64,000 bases of DNA from Mactra quadrangularis. Lineage: Eukaryota; Mollusca; Bivalvia; Venerida; Mactridae. The stretch is from the NCBI GenBank assembly GCA_025267735.1, contig CM046297.1, positions 27,988,011 to 28,052,010 of the forward strand, in the 5' to 3' direction. Both the position numbers and the translations under genes were made by a program. Position 1 is the first letter of the stretch; every line of letters begins with the position of its first letter. Shown one piece after another: positions 15,001 to 23,480 of this stretch. The notes below the pieces were generated by a model. That model was not told where the DNA came from, made no database searches, and was given only the letters and a program-made list of their open reading frames with translations.

Positions 15001-18000
15001 GAAAGATGAAGTTGTTGACACATTGAGGGAATGTAATTGATAATTGGTAATTGATATTGTCTCGGAACGTAGATTGGGAGTTTGACCAACATAACGTCAT
15101 AAACAGTGATGTTAAACTTAAATCGATTTTCCAAACATGTTTTACATGTTTTACATAATTATTTCTTTGGTACATAATACAAATATTATCTTACACGGTT
15201 TATGACCAATCAGAGTCTAAAACACATATATAGTCCATTCGCATTCGCTCGAAATCGGACGGGACTTCAAAAAATGCTCGAGCGAACGCGATCTCGAGTT
15301 AACGTATAACAGATCCGCCATCTTGTTTTTTGTAATTTTTCCACATCGTGATATTCACTTTAAAGGCGTCGTCTCATTCGGAACTACCTCGGCGACCTTC
15401 TACGCATATAAACCTCGAATAACATAAGGGGAAAAAGTAGATGTAGGAATTTTGGTTTCTACGGTAAATAGTCTGAACTACACTGAAATACGACTCGTGA
15501 GATATTGTACGAATGACACGATGTGATAAAGCGTGTTACAATGTTATTATAAAATGTTGACATAAAAGTGACTATCGCCGGACCTTATAACTTGGTTGTA
15601 ATCCTTCTACGTCTGATTTCCGAGGTATATCTTCGTAGATGATCGCCGAGGTTGTTCCGAATGGCGTCGTCTCACTGTCACAATATTAGATGTTGATGTA
15701 GATTTTGAGTTTGAATAAAAGACATGTAATAATTCAATGGTGTTATTTTTCCTAATTTTAAATGTTTTCTTGTTAAGTGCATTTAACATAACATGAACTT
15801 ATTCATTTTTTTAAACTTGATGATGTCAATGTCCTCAATTTTAACCTTTCTTTGTTTTATGTAGAAACATAAAATACATGCACTTTGAAACTCATTTTGT
15901 TTTTGCTATCGTCCTTGTTGTGAATAAAATTTTACTTATATGTACGCGATTTTTTGTGAAGAATGTGTAATTTTATCTGGAATTAAAATATAAAAAATAC
16001 ACATTTTGTTCAATCTTGCTTTTATTTAACTATCATTTCTCGACGTACGTCGTACTGTCATAAGGTTCGATTTAATATCCTGTACCAGTACAGGTAGGTA
16101 AGATGTAAAATTCAGTTAATTACACGTAATGACACGCTTAAATTAAACAAGATTAAACAGATCTTGGCTACTACATTATCACAGTTTGATTTAATTTGAT
16201 AAGTTTTCAATGGCGAGTGACACGTCAAACAAAAGGCTATTCATCAGATAATGATACCTGGCCATGAAAGGTGCGAAAATTTTCAAAAATCAATACTTTG
16301 AGCCAGCGCGTAATTTTCAAGTGATTTTATCATTGACGGGACTCGAAATCCAGCTCGAGTTAACGTAAAATACGAGTCAACGCATTTTGAGTTATCGCAT
16401 CTTTTTTAAATGAACTTTAGAGTAAATTCGATCGGGACCAAGATACGATCTCGAGCGAAACCGTAATTACGAGCGAACGCGTTTTGAGCGAACGCGAATG
16501 GACTGTACAATACTCGTTTATTGGTAGATATTGCAGATGGTAGATGACATCAGAGAGTTAAAACAAGACAAAAGTAAGCAAGGTACTGTGATATCATCTC
16601 TTGATAAAAAAGTAAGTAATTCAATATAACACTAACTGACAACATTTTAAAACGTTTTGATTTAATTCTCTCGTTTTGAACTAGAGAAGATATATTTGTA
16701 GAATGATTTAACTATTTACGCTTGACATCACATTTGACCTAGGCATGTGGTTCTCTAACGATATAATACTAACGGTGCTTCAATTGGTTTGTAAAGGGTC
16801 TTTGTTCATGTCTGTCTGTTGTTAAACTCACCTTCTCAATGGACTTTATCGCATTGTTCATTAAACATTCGGGTATATTTTCGTAACACCATGTTAAAGA
16901 TCAAAAATGGAGAAGCCGAAGTTAAAGCTTACATTTTGTGTTATTGAATATCCCTCTCAATAAATTCTCTTTCAACAAAAACCAACTACTAAAAAGGATC
17001 GGATATAAAGATGTTAATTATTTCATAATGTGAAATATTATGATACTTTGTGAAATATTTCCGACGGAGTAGATATATTTTGTAGAATTATTTTTACAAA
17101 TTAACGAGTTACGTCACATTTGAAAAAGGCGTTCGATACAACAGCCTAAAAACAACATAGGTTCTGGTTGAACATTCACACTACCTATTGCTCTCATAAG
17201 GAAATATCACGATCGATAAATTTTATCTCAGCAAACACCCGCTACTAGAAAACGATCGCAAATGAAAACGTTGCATTAAAGCTTTCATGTTTGTGATACC
17301 TTCGCGAAACAAAAATGTTGACGATAAATTGTGAATACATTGCAGATGGAGAACAAATTCAAGGATTTACAACAAGAAACAAGTAAACAAGATGATGAGA
17401 TATCTTCTCTCAACAGTAATGTAAGTTTGTGTTTCAATTGATTTGCACTATACTAAAATAATTCAAATGTTTTGTTCAATTTTATTTTAGGAATCATTTG
17501 TTTCGGAATATGGCCGTAATGAAACATAAAGTGATATCAAAATGTATTACGTCTTATAGATTCAAATCTCAGTCAATATGCATTTCATAAACTTTTGTAT
17601 GATGTCTGACATAAAGTCATTTTAATTTGCGTGATTTTGGATGGATATTCATAACTTTTTAATCTATCGTTACATTTGCATTGATTTGGAGTATGTCCAA
17701 TGAATCAATGTTACTCTTACAATATAACACATAAACGTGCAGTTCTTGTCAATTTGTTTTACAATAGAAAATTTATTGTAATCAAATATGTAGTTTCACA
17801 TACGCTTGCATCATAGGGACATGGCATATACATTTCCTGTGTAAGAAGTGCTTCAACTTCGAGGTCAAAATTTCTTGAATTTAAAGTGTCATGCCTTTAC
17901 AGTGGCACATTGTTAGCCCGTAGTAGTTCAAATGTCGCAAGTACTGTAATATCATCGGCAATGTACAATCGATATCTAATCGATTTCTGTCAGGGAAAGA

Positions 18001-21000
18001 TGAAGTTGTTGACACACTGAGGGAATGTAATTGATAATTGGTAATTGATATTGTCTCGGAACGTAGATCGGGAGTTTGGCCAACATAAAACCATAAACAG
18101 TGATGTTAAAGTTAAATCGATTTTCCAAACATGTTTTACAAAATTATATCTTTGGTACTTAATACAAATATTATCTTACATGATTTATGACCAATCAGAG
18201 TGTAGTATACATATACAATACTCGTTTATTGGTAGATATTGCAGATGGTAGATGACATCAGAGAGTTAAAACAAGACAAAAGTAAGCATGATAGAGAGAT
18301 ATCATCCTTTGATAAAAACGTAAGTAATTCAATATAACAATAACTGACAACATTTTAAAACGTTTCGATTAACATTTTCTCGTTTGTCAATTATGATATA
18401 TATGTTCCAATTTTGAACTATGAAAGGATATATCTTGTAGAATCATTTAACTATTTACGATTTACATCACATTTGACCTAAACATGTGGTTTTTAACGAT
18501 ATAATACTAACGGTGCTTCAGTTGGTTTGTATAGGGTCTTTGTTCATGACTGTCTGTTGTTAAACTCTCCTACTAAATAGATTATCAGCATCGTCTTTTT
18601 AACATTTAGGTACATTATAGCATCACCATTTTAGGAACAAAATTAAATAGGCCGAAGTTAAATTTTACATTTTGAGTTATTAAATAGCCCGCTAAATAAA
18701 TTATAACTTGAAAAACACTAACTACTAAATACGATCGCATACAAAGGTGTTAATTATTTCTTAACGTGAAATTCAAATATTATGATGCTTTGTAAACAAT
18801 TGCAGACGGAGAAGATATATTGACTTACAATACATTTGAAATAGGTGTTCAATACAACAGCCAAAAAACGACACAGTTATCTGTTTGAACAGTCACACAA
18901 TATAATGCTCTCAATATAAAATATCACGCTCGATAAATTTTATCTCAGCAAACACCCACTACTAGAAAAAGTCGCAATTAAAACTTTTATGTTCGTGATA
19001 CCTTTGCGAAACAAAAAATGTTGACGATAAATTGTGAATACATTACAGATGGAGAACAAATTAAAGGATTTACAAAAAGAAATACGTCAACAAGATCAGG
19101 ATATATCTTCTCTCAAGAGTAAAGTGAGTTTGTGTTTCAATTCATTTGCAACATTCTAAGTACATTTTTTTGTTTTTGTGTTGTATTTTATTTGGGTTTA
19201 ACGCCGTATCAACGTACTTGTGTTCATTTTACGGCTTCTAAAAATTCTTGGTTTGTACAAAAAGTTTTAGAAAAGTAAGATTTGATCTAGAACAGATTGC
19301 CATGTGTCTAAAAACATACTCAAATGTAGAAATGAACAAAATCATAGTTCCATACACATTTGAAAATAGAAAAATGAATATTTTTGCCATAAGTTAACGC
19401 ATAATGGTACATTTAATATAATCTGACAGAATATAACTATAGATAAAATAAAAATTACTAAGACAATGATTTAATACAGAACAGTTAAAAATGCATTTGA
19501 TTTTAGTTCCATTACATGCTTCCAAATATCAAGGATCACACAAAAAAACTAGTCTTTATTGTCCATGTGGTCCTTGGTATTTGTGGCAGACAAAGGGAGA
19601 CAAATTTCATACAATTATAAAATCATATTATACTACGTAAAAAATAGCCGCGGCCGTGGCGTAGTGGTTAGCATGTCTGACTCGATCCGAAGATCGCAGG
19701 TTTGAAACCCGGTCGCGGCAGGTCATACCCTATACATAAGTTGTCGGTCTCGTGGTAGGGTAAGTTAGTACTGGTGATAAAAAAGTGTCCAGGAAATCTA
19801 TAGTATGAAGACCTGGCCGTCGTATATATGACATATATATGTGTTGAATTCAACGTTAAAATCAACAACAAAAAACGTAAAAAATAAGTATCACCTTAAA
19901 TATAACGGTATTGTTATATCATACATTTAAACAATAGGTTATATCACATGAATTATCACAGCCAAATAGGTTTTTGAATATTTTTACATGCAACTGGTGT
20001 AAATTATTTAAAGTTTCAGATATTAGTGATTTTTTCAAAATATGTCATTAGTGTTTGTACATAAATTTCCGTTAGAAGAACCTTTCTTAGATGGTACACC
20101 CAAATCGTTCAATGTTTTCAGTATGGATGTAGAATTGTTGTTTCTAATGTACGGAATTTGTAAAATAGTTATTCTTGACACAATGCGCAAAATGTTGAAT
20201 ATTGTTTCTAAAACCTTTAAAAGCATTAACAAATTCTTCAGTTTTATAAAATCTACATTTACTGTAGGAACTACTTATCTCTATCCTTGATTTCTTGTTT
20301 AATAGCTGAGTCCACCCAAGGTTCAGTTCTTTTTTAAGTTCTTGCTTAACTGGTGCAGTATTGTCAATAACAGATACAAAAATATGTTTCAAAATTTCAT
20401 TCTTACAGAGTAAAACCGAATTACAATCAATAAATAAAATACAAGCTTAAAAATTATCTTTACTATAATTTTTAATGATCTTAAAGTAGCATCATTATGT
20501 GCACCAACAAACCCGTTTGCAGTTTTTTAGTACAATATATAAGACTTTAGTTACTTAAAGATGTATGTATCACACCTGACCGAAAAATGTTATTACAATC
20601 TGATGACACAATTAAATCAATAGCTGAACAACTAAAAGCTTTCAAACATAGAGATCTAGTAAAAGTGAACAATCATAAGGGTCTACCCCTTCAATCCACG
20701 TATATGTACCCTCGGGGTAGAAGTATCCATATGTATCGTTAAAATATTCTATAACTTAAAATATTTTACAGATAAGTACCAGTCACATCTATAAAATGCA
20801 ATCATTTAGTGATGTTAGTGTAAGAGTGGATTCTGATGGAATAACATGTAACATACGAGATATGTGTCAGATGTCTGATGGTACTGTTTTACTTATTGAC
20901 GATGTAAACAACAAACTGAAGAGACTGGATTATCAACTCAAAGTGAGGGATTTCTACCCATTTAAGAACACACCTTATAATGTAGCTACTATGGGTCCAT

Positions 21001-21602
21001 CACAAGTGGCTGTTTTATACAATAAATGGAAGATAGTTTCCTTCATATTACGAGACACTATTATTGTTGAGAGAAAGGTAGTTTTAAAAGGCAAACCTTT
21101 TTGTCAAGGTGGTATGATTTACTGTAATAATCAATTTTGGCTACAGTGTTATGATGGTTTATATATATATTCATCATCAGGATCTTTGGTTAAACGTATT
21201 GAGAATCTTTCAGTTGATCTTTCACTTGATTTACCCGTTTTTTTCCGCAATATATCTACTAACACATACAAAACAAGGGTCTATGTTATAAAAGCTGACA
21301 CTGTTTATGTGTTTAATACAGATGGTAGGGTATTGTTTACATTTACACTGATTGAGGGAGCATCTAATATGACGATTACAATAGATGATATTTTAATGGT
21401 ACATGTATCACCTGTTTTGTCTGGTAATATTAATATGTATGATAAAGATGGTATGGGTTTTGGTAGACTTATAGCTAAAACCGATATGTTAGCTCATCCA
21501 CTGTCAATGTTACATGATGAAAAGAAATGTTGTTTGATTATTGGATTTAGATGGGAAAACAAAATACGAGTTTTCCAATTGGAAAAGTTAACGACCCCGT
21601 GA
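2865..21602 (+). CDS. Gene 1: partial multi-exon coiled-coil / beta-propeller gene (overall span)
   Basis: Overall span of the exons listed separately below; 5' exons are missing from the window. Order: a 55-residue exon shared with gene 2, a 17-residue coiled-coil exon, nine coiled-coil mini-exons (25, 26 or 28 residues), a candidate 36-residue linker exon and a 276-residue propeller exon ending in TGA at 21600-21602. All internal joins are phase 0, so the listed exons read through in one frame, about 580-615 residues in the window. Gene 2 shares the V-E-N-L exon, which adjoins the CXorf38-like/HEPN-like region there, so I infer that gene 1 has that region upstream. Introns hold LINE, SINE and MITE insertions. 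The function is not known from sequence; the layout resembles TRIM-like proteins without a visible RING or B-box. Confidence 0.7.
3605..3655 (+). CDS. Gene 1 exon: 17-residue coiled-coil exon
   Basis: A 51-nt exon (phase 0-0), acceptor TGTAG, donor GTATTG. It encodes ELERKNEELKTQINQHK, a charged amphipathic helix. The gene 2 partner is 48259-48309 (ELERNNEELKAQINQYK) with identical borders, including the unusual GTATTG donor. It probably starts the coiled coil. Confidence 0.8.
3898..4670 (+). mobile_element. LINE 3' end fragment with (TATC)n tail
   Basis: The reading frame at 3898-4299 matches the C-terminal tail of a non-LTR retrotransposon ORF2: ETGRW, then a zinc-finger-like C-x2-C...H...C pattern (CQLCNTLEDEFHFILEC), then a LIQNFIKQYF helix. 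The same tail occurs again at 6934-7236, so two copies of one LINE family lie side by side. The 3' flank ends in AAATAAATTATCTATCTATT, a simple-repeat tail typical of LINE 3' ends. The upstream RT is absent, so this is a 5'-truncated copy lying in a gene 1 intron. Confidence 0.75.
4679..4910. mobile_element. MITE with TACTAATGGACAAAAG-type terminal inverted repeats, short form
   Basis: 232 bp bounded by TACTAATTGACAAAAGTCTT and its near-perfect reverse complement, flanked by TA. The interior matches the right arm of the 618-bp hairpin element at 14075-14692 ('ACACATTACTGTAC', 'CTTTCTAACGATACCAAATG'). It has no coding capacity. It sits exactly between two LINE fragments, so it probably inserted at or near their junction. 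Confidence 0.85.
4912..7236 (+). mobile_element. Degenerate LINE (endonuclease tail, reverse transcriptase, C-terminal zinc finger)
   Basis: Pieces in order: an endonuclease-end S-D-H-C motif (4976-4987); an EN-RT linker (5380-5733); RT fingers PLHKKNSLNDVNYFRGITLL (about 5870-5930); E-A-Q-A-G-F-R (about 6010-6033); FIDFTKAFD (about 6117-6145); GVRQGESLSPVLF (6291-6330); thumb ANSKEELQSSLDILFKYC (about 6430-6485); and a C-terminal C-x2-C...H...C finger (CSICQILEDEFHLILEC) in 6934-7236. Frames shift and stop between pieces, and the catalytic Y/F-x-D-D is missing: the equivalent region reads LIAYVIFAN. The copy is therefore dead. The clade cannot be assigned by eye. It lies in a gene 1 intron. 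Confidence 0.85.
7504..9650 (+). other. Gene 1 intron, with a 160-bp tandem duplication
   Basis: No exon is supported. A diverged tandem duplication with a period of about 160 bp is visible ('CTGTATTCTAG' at 8115 and 8275, then 'CGGACTAG' and 'GTTGGTCAAGTCAT' in both). The end of this intron (about 9310-9650) is part of a duplicated segment that reappears at 10715-10870 and 13945-14766. Confidence 0.6.
9651..9728 (+). CDS. Gene 1 coiled-coil mini-exon, type A (26 residues)
   Basis: A 78-nt phase 0-0 exon, acceptor TTGCAG, donor GTAAGT, encoding MENKFKDLELEKGKQQDDG then IASLNSK. It is nearly identical to 14767-14844. Both carry one extra Q compared with the 25-residue form. Confidence 0.85.
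10604..10678 (+). CDS. Gene 1 coiled-coil mini-exon, type B (25 residues)
   Basis: A 75-nt phase 0-0 exon, acceptor ATTGCAG, donor GTAAGT: MVDDIRELKQDKSKQGTEIS then SFDKK. Copies lie at 16537-16611 and 18245-18319, with a more distant one at 59498-59572 in gene 2. The upstream intron ('GACCAATCAGAG...CTCGTTTATTGGTAGATATTGCAG') is also conserved in the gene 1 copies. Confidence 0.85.
11125..11566 (+). pseudogene. L1-type ORF1-like fragment in a gene 1 intron
   Basis: Two overlapping frames together resemble the RNA-binding domain of L1-like ORF1 proteins: first DADVGFRRNNLFFVDI (about 11140-11190), then after a frame change VIRDILQKRLGIE...LGRTKSSHNRPIVENF, then DNELIIVNVRFLKG. The R-R-N-N-L-F-F, G-R-T...N-R-P-I-V and L-K-G blocks are the family's usual landmarks (recognised from memory, no search). 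At least one frameshift, near 11230, shows it is not intact. It lies between mini-exons 10604 and 11703 and has no splice borders of its own. Confidence 0.6.
11703..11786 (+). CDS. Gene 1 coiled-coil exon, 28-residue type
   Basis: An 84-nt phase 0-0 exon, acceptor TTTCAG, donor GTAAGC. It encodes IDDLDRKLQDETENNKTYEE then NLADLKSN, exactly four heptads with I/L/L...Y/L/L in core positions. The gene 2 partner is 50211-50294. In gene 2 this exon precedes all 25-residue mini-exons, whereas here two of them (9651, 10604) come before it, so a duplicated block landed upstream in gene 1. Confidence 0.85.
11787..14074 (+). other. Gene 1 intronic sequence around mini-exon 12389
   Basis: Apart from the exon at 12389-12463, no coding or RNA feature is supported. 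The stretch 12760-13600 is unlike the paralogous introns and is probably an unrecognised insertion. From about 13945 the sequence realigns with 9460-9570 ('AATTCCGGTTCCGGGAGCCT' in both). Confidence 0.45.
12389..12463 (+). CDS. Gene 1 coiled-coil mini-exon, type A (25 residues)
   Basis: 75 nt, phase 0-0, acceptor TTGCAG, donor GTAAGT: MENKFEHVQHEKSKQDDKLS then SIETK. It is a more diverged member of the type A series. Confidence 0.82.
14075..14692. mobile_element. 618-bp hairpin MITE (TACTAATGGACAAAAG family), long form
   Basis: An almost full-length palindrome: arms of roughly 280 bp pair with each other (TACTAATGGACAAATGTCTT against its reverse complement at the right end; the inner ends 'TTAACCCGAATGAGTTT' and 'AACTCATTCGGGTTAA' also pair), leaving a loop of about 60 bp near 14345-14405. 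It is flanked by TA. It is inserted in the intron just before mini-exon 14767; the paralogous intron before mini-exon 9651 runs straight through the same point at about 9578. It has no coding capacity. Confidence 0.88.
14767..14844 (+). CDS. Gene 1 coiled-coil mini-exon, type A (26 residues)
   Basis: 78 nt, phase 0-0, TTGCAG acceptor, GTAAGC donor: MENKFKDLEQEKSKQQDDR then IASLNSK. It differs from the 9651 exon at only a few residues, and the flanking intron is also duplicated. Confidence 0.85.
15231..16505. mobile_element. 1.27-kb non-autonomous DNA element, CAGTCCATTCGC-type ends, TA target site
   Basis: Ends: TAGTCCATTCGCATTCGCTC at the left and the reverse complement of CAGTCCATTCGCGTTCGCTC at the right, flanked by TA (15229-15230 and 16506-16507). 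Subterminal copies of 'CTCGAGTTAACGTA' occur near both ends. Two gene 1 paralogous introns have the uninterrupted site 'ACATATACAATACTCG' (about 10568 and 18209), which fixes the borders. No transposase frame is visible. CAGT ends with a TA duplication suggest a Tc1/mariner-pogo-type parent (inference). A second element is nested inside. Confidence 0.88.
15376..15662. mobile_element. Nested inverted-repeat element with 11-bp direct repeats
   Basis: Ends ATTCGGAACTACCTCGGCGA and its near reverse complement, with the inverted repeat running about 50 bp. It is flanked on both sides by the direct repeat GGCGTCGTCTC (15365-15375 and 15663-15673). Long terminal repeats with a 9-11-bp target duplication are typical of Mutator-like elements; that class assignment is inference. 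No coding capacity is visible. Confidence 0.65.
16537..16611 (+). CDS. Gene 1 coiled-coil mini-exon, type B (25 residues)
   Basis: 75 nt, phase 0-0: MVDDIRELKQDKSKQGTVIS then SLDKK, with ATTGCAG acceptor and GTAAGT donor. It lies 30 bases after the 1.27-kb element, so the insertion sits close to the acceptor and its branch-point region. Confidence 0.85.
17346..17420 (+). CDS. Gene 1 coiled-coil mini-exon, type A (25 residues)
   Basis: 75 nt, phase 0-0, TTGCAG acceptor, GTAAGT donor: MENKFKDLQQETSKQDDEIS then SLNSN. It is a full-length member of the type A series with intact borders. Confidence 0.85.
18245..18319 (+). CDS. Gene 1 coiled-coil mini-exon, type B (25 residues)
   Basis: 75 nt, phase 0-0, ATTGCAG acceptor, GTAAGT donor: MVDDIRELKQDKSKHDREIS then SFDKN. 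The upstream intron keeps the empty site for the element found at 15231-16505. Confidence 0.85.
19049..19123 (+). CDS. Gene 1 coiled-coil mini-exon, type A (25 residues)
   Basis: 75 nt, phase 0-0, TTACAG acceptor, GTGAGT donor: MENKLKDLQKEIRQQDQDIS then SLKSK. It is the last mini-exon before the linker and propeller of gene 1. Confidence 0.84.
19184..19250 (-). mobile_element. SINE tail fragment, antisense
   Basis: The minus strand reads AGAAGCCGTAAAATGA...GTTGATACGGCGTTAAACCC, the 3' tail shared by the SINE copies at 33004, 34680 and 61900. The tRNA head is missing. Confidence 0.6.
19647..19875 (+). mobile_element. tRNA-derived SINE
   Basis: A tRNA-like head with an A box (TGGCGTAGTGG, 19657-19667) and a B box (GGTTTGAAACC, 19699-19709), followed by a non-tRNA body and an A-rich end. 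The body shares 'GTACTGGT...GTCCAGGAAA' words with the other SINE family here. The head lacks a clean anticodon-arm cloverleaf and runs on into a body, so this is a SINE rather than a tRNA gene. It lies in a gene 1 intron. Confidence 0.7.
19990..20400 (-). pseudogene. LINE ORF2 fragment, antisense
   Basis: On the minus strand, broken frames give SVIDNTAPVKQE, then EPWVDSAIKQEIKDRDK, then ILKTLNDLGVPSKKGSS, the usual order in the linker between endonuclease and RT of CR1/Jockey-type LINEs (A-P-V-K, P-W...I, K-x-L-x-D-L-G-x-P-S-K-K). No RT core remains. It lies in a gene 1 intron. Confidence 0.65.
20551..20658 (+). CDS. Gene 1 candidate linker exon (36 residues)
   Basis: A 108-nt open stretch, acceptor ACTTTAG, donor GTAAAA, phase 0 at both ends, fitting the all-phase-0 pattern of the gene. 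It encodes LLKDVCITPDRKMLLQSDDT then IKSIAEQLKAFKHRDL. The reading frame stays open past the donor to TAA at about 20740, so the donor is not forced by a stop. I found no counterpart in gene 2, so this could be a gene 1-specific exon or chance. Confidence 0.45.
20772..21602 (+). CDS. Gene 1 last exon: TRIM/NHL-like beta-propeller
   Basis: An 831-nt terminal exon, TTTACAG acceptor, phase 0, beginning ISTSHIYKMQSF and ending in TGA. The internal ATG at 20796 is probably not a start, because coding continuity upstream matches gene 2. The roughly 270 residues show repeated four-strand blade signatures of the NHL/TolB-like propellers that end many mollusc TRIM-like proteins, for example DGTVLLIDDVNNKLKRLD, SQVAVLY, MIYCNNQFW, YIYSS, TRVYVIKADTVYVFN and HPLSMLHDEKKCCLIIGF. 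It aligns along its whole length with 62813-63631. Propellers of this type usually bind protein or RNA; the partner is unknown. Confidence 0.82.
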   Translation: MSTSHIYKMQSFSDVSVRVDSDGITCNIRDMCQMSDGTVLLIDDVNNKLKRLDYQLKVRDFYPFKNTPYNVATMGPSQVAVLYNKWKIVSFILRDTIIVERKVVLKGKPFCQGGMIYCNNQFWLQCYDGLYIYSSSGSLVKRIENLSVDLSLDLPVFFRNISTNTYKTRVYVIKADTVYVFNTDGRVLFTFTLIEGASNMTITIDDILMVHVSPVLSGNINMYDKDGMGFGRLIAKTDMLAHPLSMLHDEKKCCLIIGFRWENKIRVFQLEKLTTP

Positions 21603-22600
21603 TACAACGCATGTTAAGCATGTTAACGCCATGGATATGCTATTCTGACGTCTACTACATGTAAAGATGATGTAAAAGTACAGTAACTTTATCAGAATGT
21701 GTGTTAATGTAGTTCCAACACCTAACGTTGATTTATTATTACATCTTATCATTGAAACGTATTTGTTCGCTAAAATCATAACAAGTAAATTAATGACATA
21801 TTGATACATTTTATCATAGTCTAGTATGTTAGTGATTATTTCAAGGCAGAATAGCAGGGTGCTGCACCCTGCCCTTTTTCTCTCCCTCCCTGCCCTTTTT
21901 ATTCTGTTTCTATGCAGTAATAGTACATTTGAGACATTTACCATCAGCTATACCCTGTCCTTTTTTTCTTACTCCCTGCCCTTTTCAGTGTTCTGGAATA
22001 ATCGCTATGTATGTGTGTATAGTGTAACTTGAATTTAAATTTAGTTTTTGTTTTAGTGTATCAATTTCCATTCCAGCTCAATGCTCTTTAATGTTTTCTA
22101 AGCACCAATTACATTTCTATACCTATCTAATGCAAATGTCAAATATAAGATTTATTTCTGTTCTAATATATGACAAAGTGATTTAAACACGTCATTAAGG
22201 AATTTGTTACTTCTTGTGATGTGTTTCATGGAGAATTAACTCAATGTTAAGCTAATATTAATATCTAATAATAAGAAAACAATAGTGAGGACTTGAACCT
22301 GAACCCTATGTGCATCTAAAAGTAGTATTGCACTTCATCAACGTTCAAGTTTTTTTCATACATCCTCCTAAAGCGAAGAAAAGTACTACATCTCTACTTT
22401 TCAACATATCGAACAAGGGTCGGTTGCTACGCTCACTCCCACGATAATTTGATCATATGGAGATGTCGTTACGCAAATCGTCATAGTTTTCGACTATACC
22501 TCGTATTCTTGTCAAATGATACTAATTAATTTTAAGTTATTTTGTAAAGCTGAATTTAAAAGCATATAACTATCAATGTCTTGTTATATTATATATTTAC
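21603..22600 (+). other. 3' untranslated region / flank of gene 1
   Basis: Sequence directly after the stop is similar to the flank after the gene 2 stop ('GTGATACAACGCA' just after both stops; 'AGTGTAACTT...TTTTAGT...AGTTCCAT/TTTCCATTCCAG...CTAAGCA' further on), so the duplication includes the 3' UTR. No clear AATAAA polyadenylation signal was found by eye. No further gene is supported up to the LINE fragment. Confidence 0.55.
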
Positions 22601-22604
22601 CACA

Positions 22605-23480
22605 TTTTTAAGAGCGCCCTTTCCATGTATAAACATGCTCAAAGGCGCTTTACAATACATTGTAAACGTAATATTACAGTAAAAATAATAAATGATACAA
22701 GATATGAACATTAGATGAAAAATGAAAATAGAAAAACATAGACAGAACTTAAAATATTAGATAAGACTATAATTAAAACAAGTTACTGTAAAAAACACCA
22801 TAAAAGATAAAAGTCACTCTAAGAAAATGTTCGACTTATACATAAAACAATACAATGCCCATAAAAATTCACACAGTATTAATTCCCATAAGCTTGAATA
22901 AAAAGGTGAGTTTTAAGAGACTTTTTGAAAGAGACGATTGTGTTTTCTCCCTTAATGCAGATGGAAGGGTATTCCAAAGTCTTGGAGCTGCGATAATAAA
23001 ACTCCTATCACCGTACGTCACTGTTCTGCTTTTTAGAACTACTAATGTTGTACTATTGTTTAGTGATCTTAGGTCTTAACTTATACTTTTCTAGTAAGTT
23101 ACTTATGTAGATTGGAGATTCACCATGCAGAGCTTTAAATGTATGAGTTAAAATTTTGTGTTGAACACGGAGTTCTACAGGTAACCAATGGAGCTCTTTT
23201 AAAATTGGTGTTATATGTTCAAATCTTGATATTCTAGTTATAAGACGAGCTGTAGTATTTTGAACATTTTGTAGTCTGTTTATTAATGTTTTAGGTAGAC
23301 CATACAACAAAGCATTACAATAATCAATTCTAGATGTCACATGTGAGTTTATAAGTGATTTTGTTGCATCAGTGGTGAGATATTTTCCATGTTGTCTGCA
23401 AATAGCGCCAACTGGCTTCGTATACATAGTGTAGAATTTCGGACCTAATACTGATCCTTGAGGAACGCTAAATTTCATAT
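22605..23480 (-). pseudogene. CR1/Jockey-type LINE 3' fragment, antisense, RT core deleted
   Basis: The minus-strand frame (23478 to 23053) starts with VPQGSVLGP, the RT motif before the palm, then jumps to DATKSLINSHVTSRIDYCNA and LPKTLINRLQNVQNTTARLI, ITPILKELHWLPVELRVQHK. The normal 100 or so residues between, which include the catalytic Y-x-D-D, are deleted, and a remnant of another piece (ICRQHGK) is joined in. The 3' untranslated part ends near 22605 with 'AAGCGCCTTTGAGCATG...AAAGGGCGCTC'. This copy cannot be functional. Confidence 0.8.

Larger units (their letters stand above)
16612..19123 (+). repeat. Tandem intragenic duplication, period about 1.7 kb
   Basis: Exon pair B-A at 16537/17346 is repeated as B-A at 18245/19049 (spacings 1708 and 1703). 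The introns align as well: 'ACGATATAATACTAACGGTG', 'GGGTCTTTGTTCATG', and 'AAATTTTATCTCAGCAAACA' occur in both units. Divergence is moderate, so this duplication is older than the gene 2 array. Confidence 0.85.

Noticed and set aside
19647..19720. Functional tRNA gene
   Set aside because: A and B boxes are present but no clean cloverleaf was seen and a SINE body follows. The same reasoning applies to the heads at 45675 and 62197.
22855..23079. Plus-strand 74-aa ORF
   Set aside because: It is the shadow of the antisense LINE fragment that covers the same interval.
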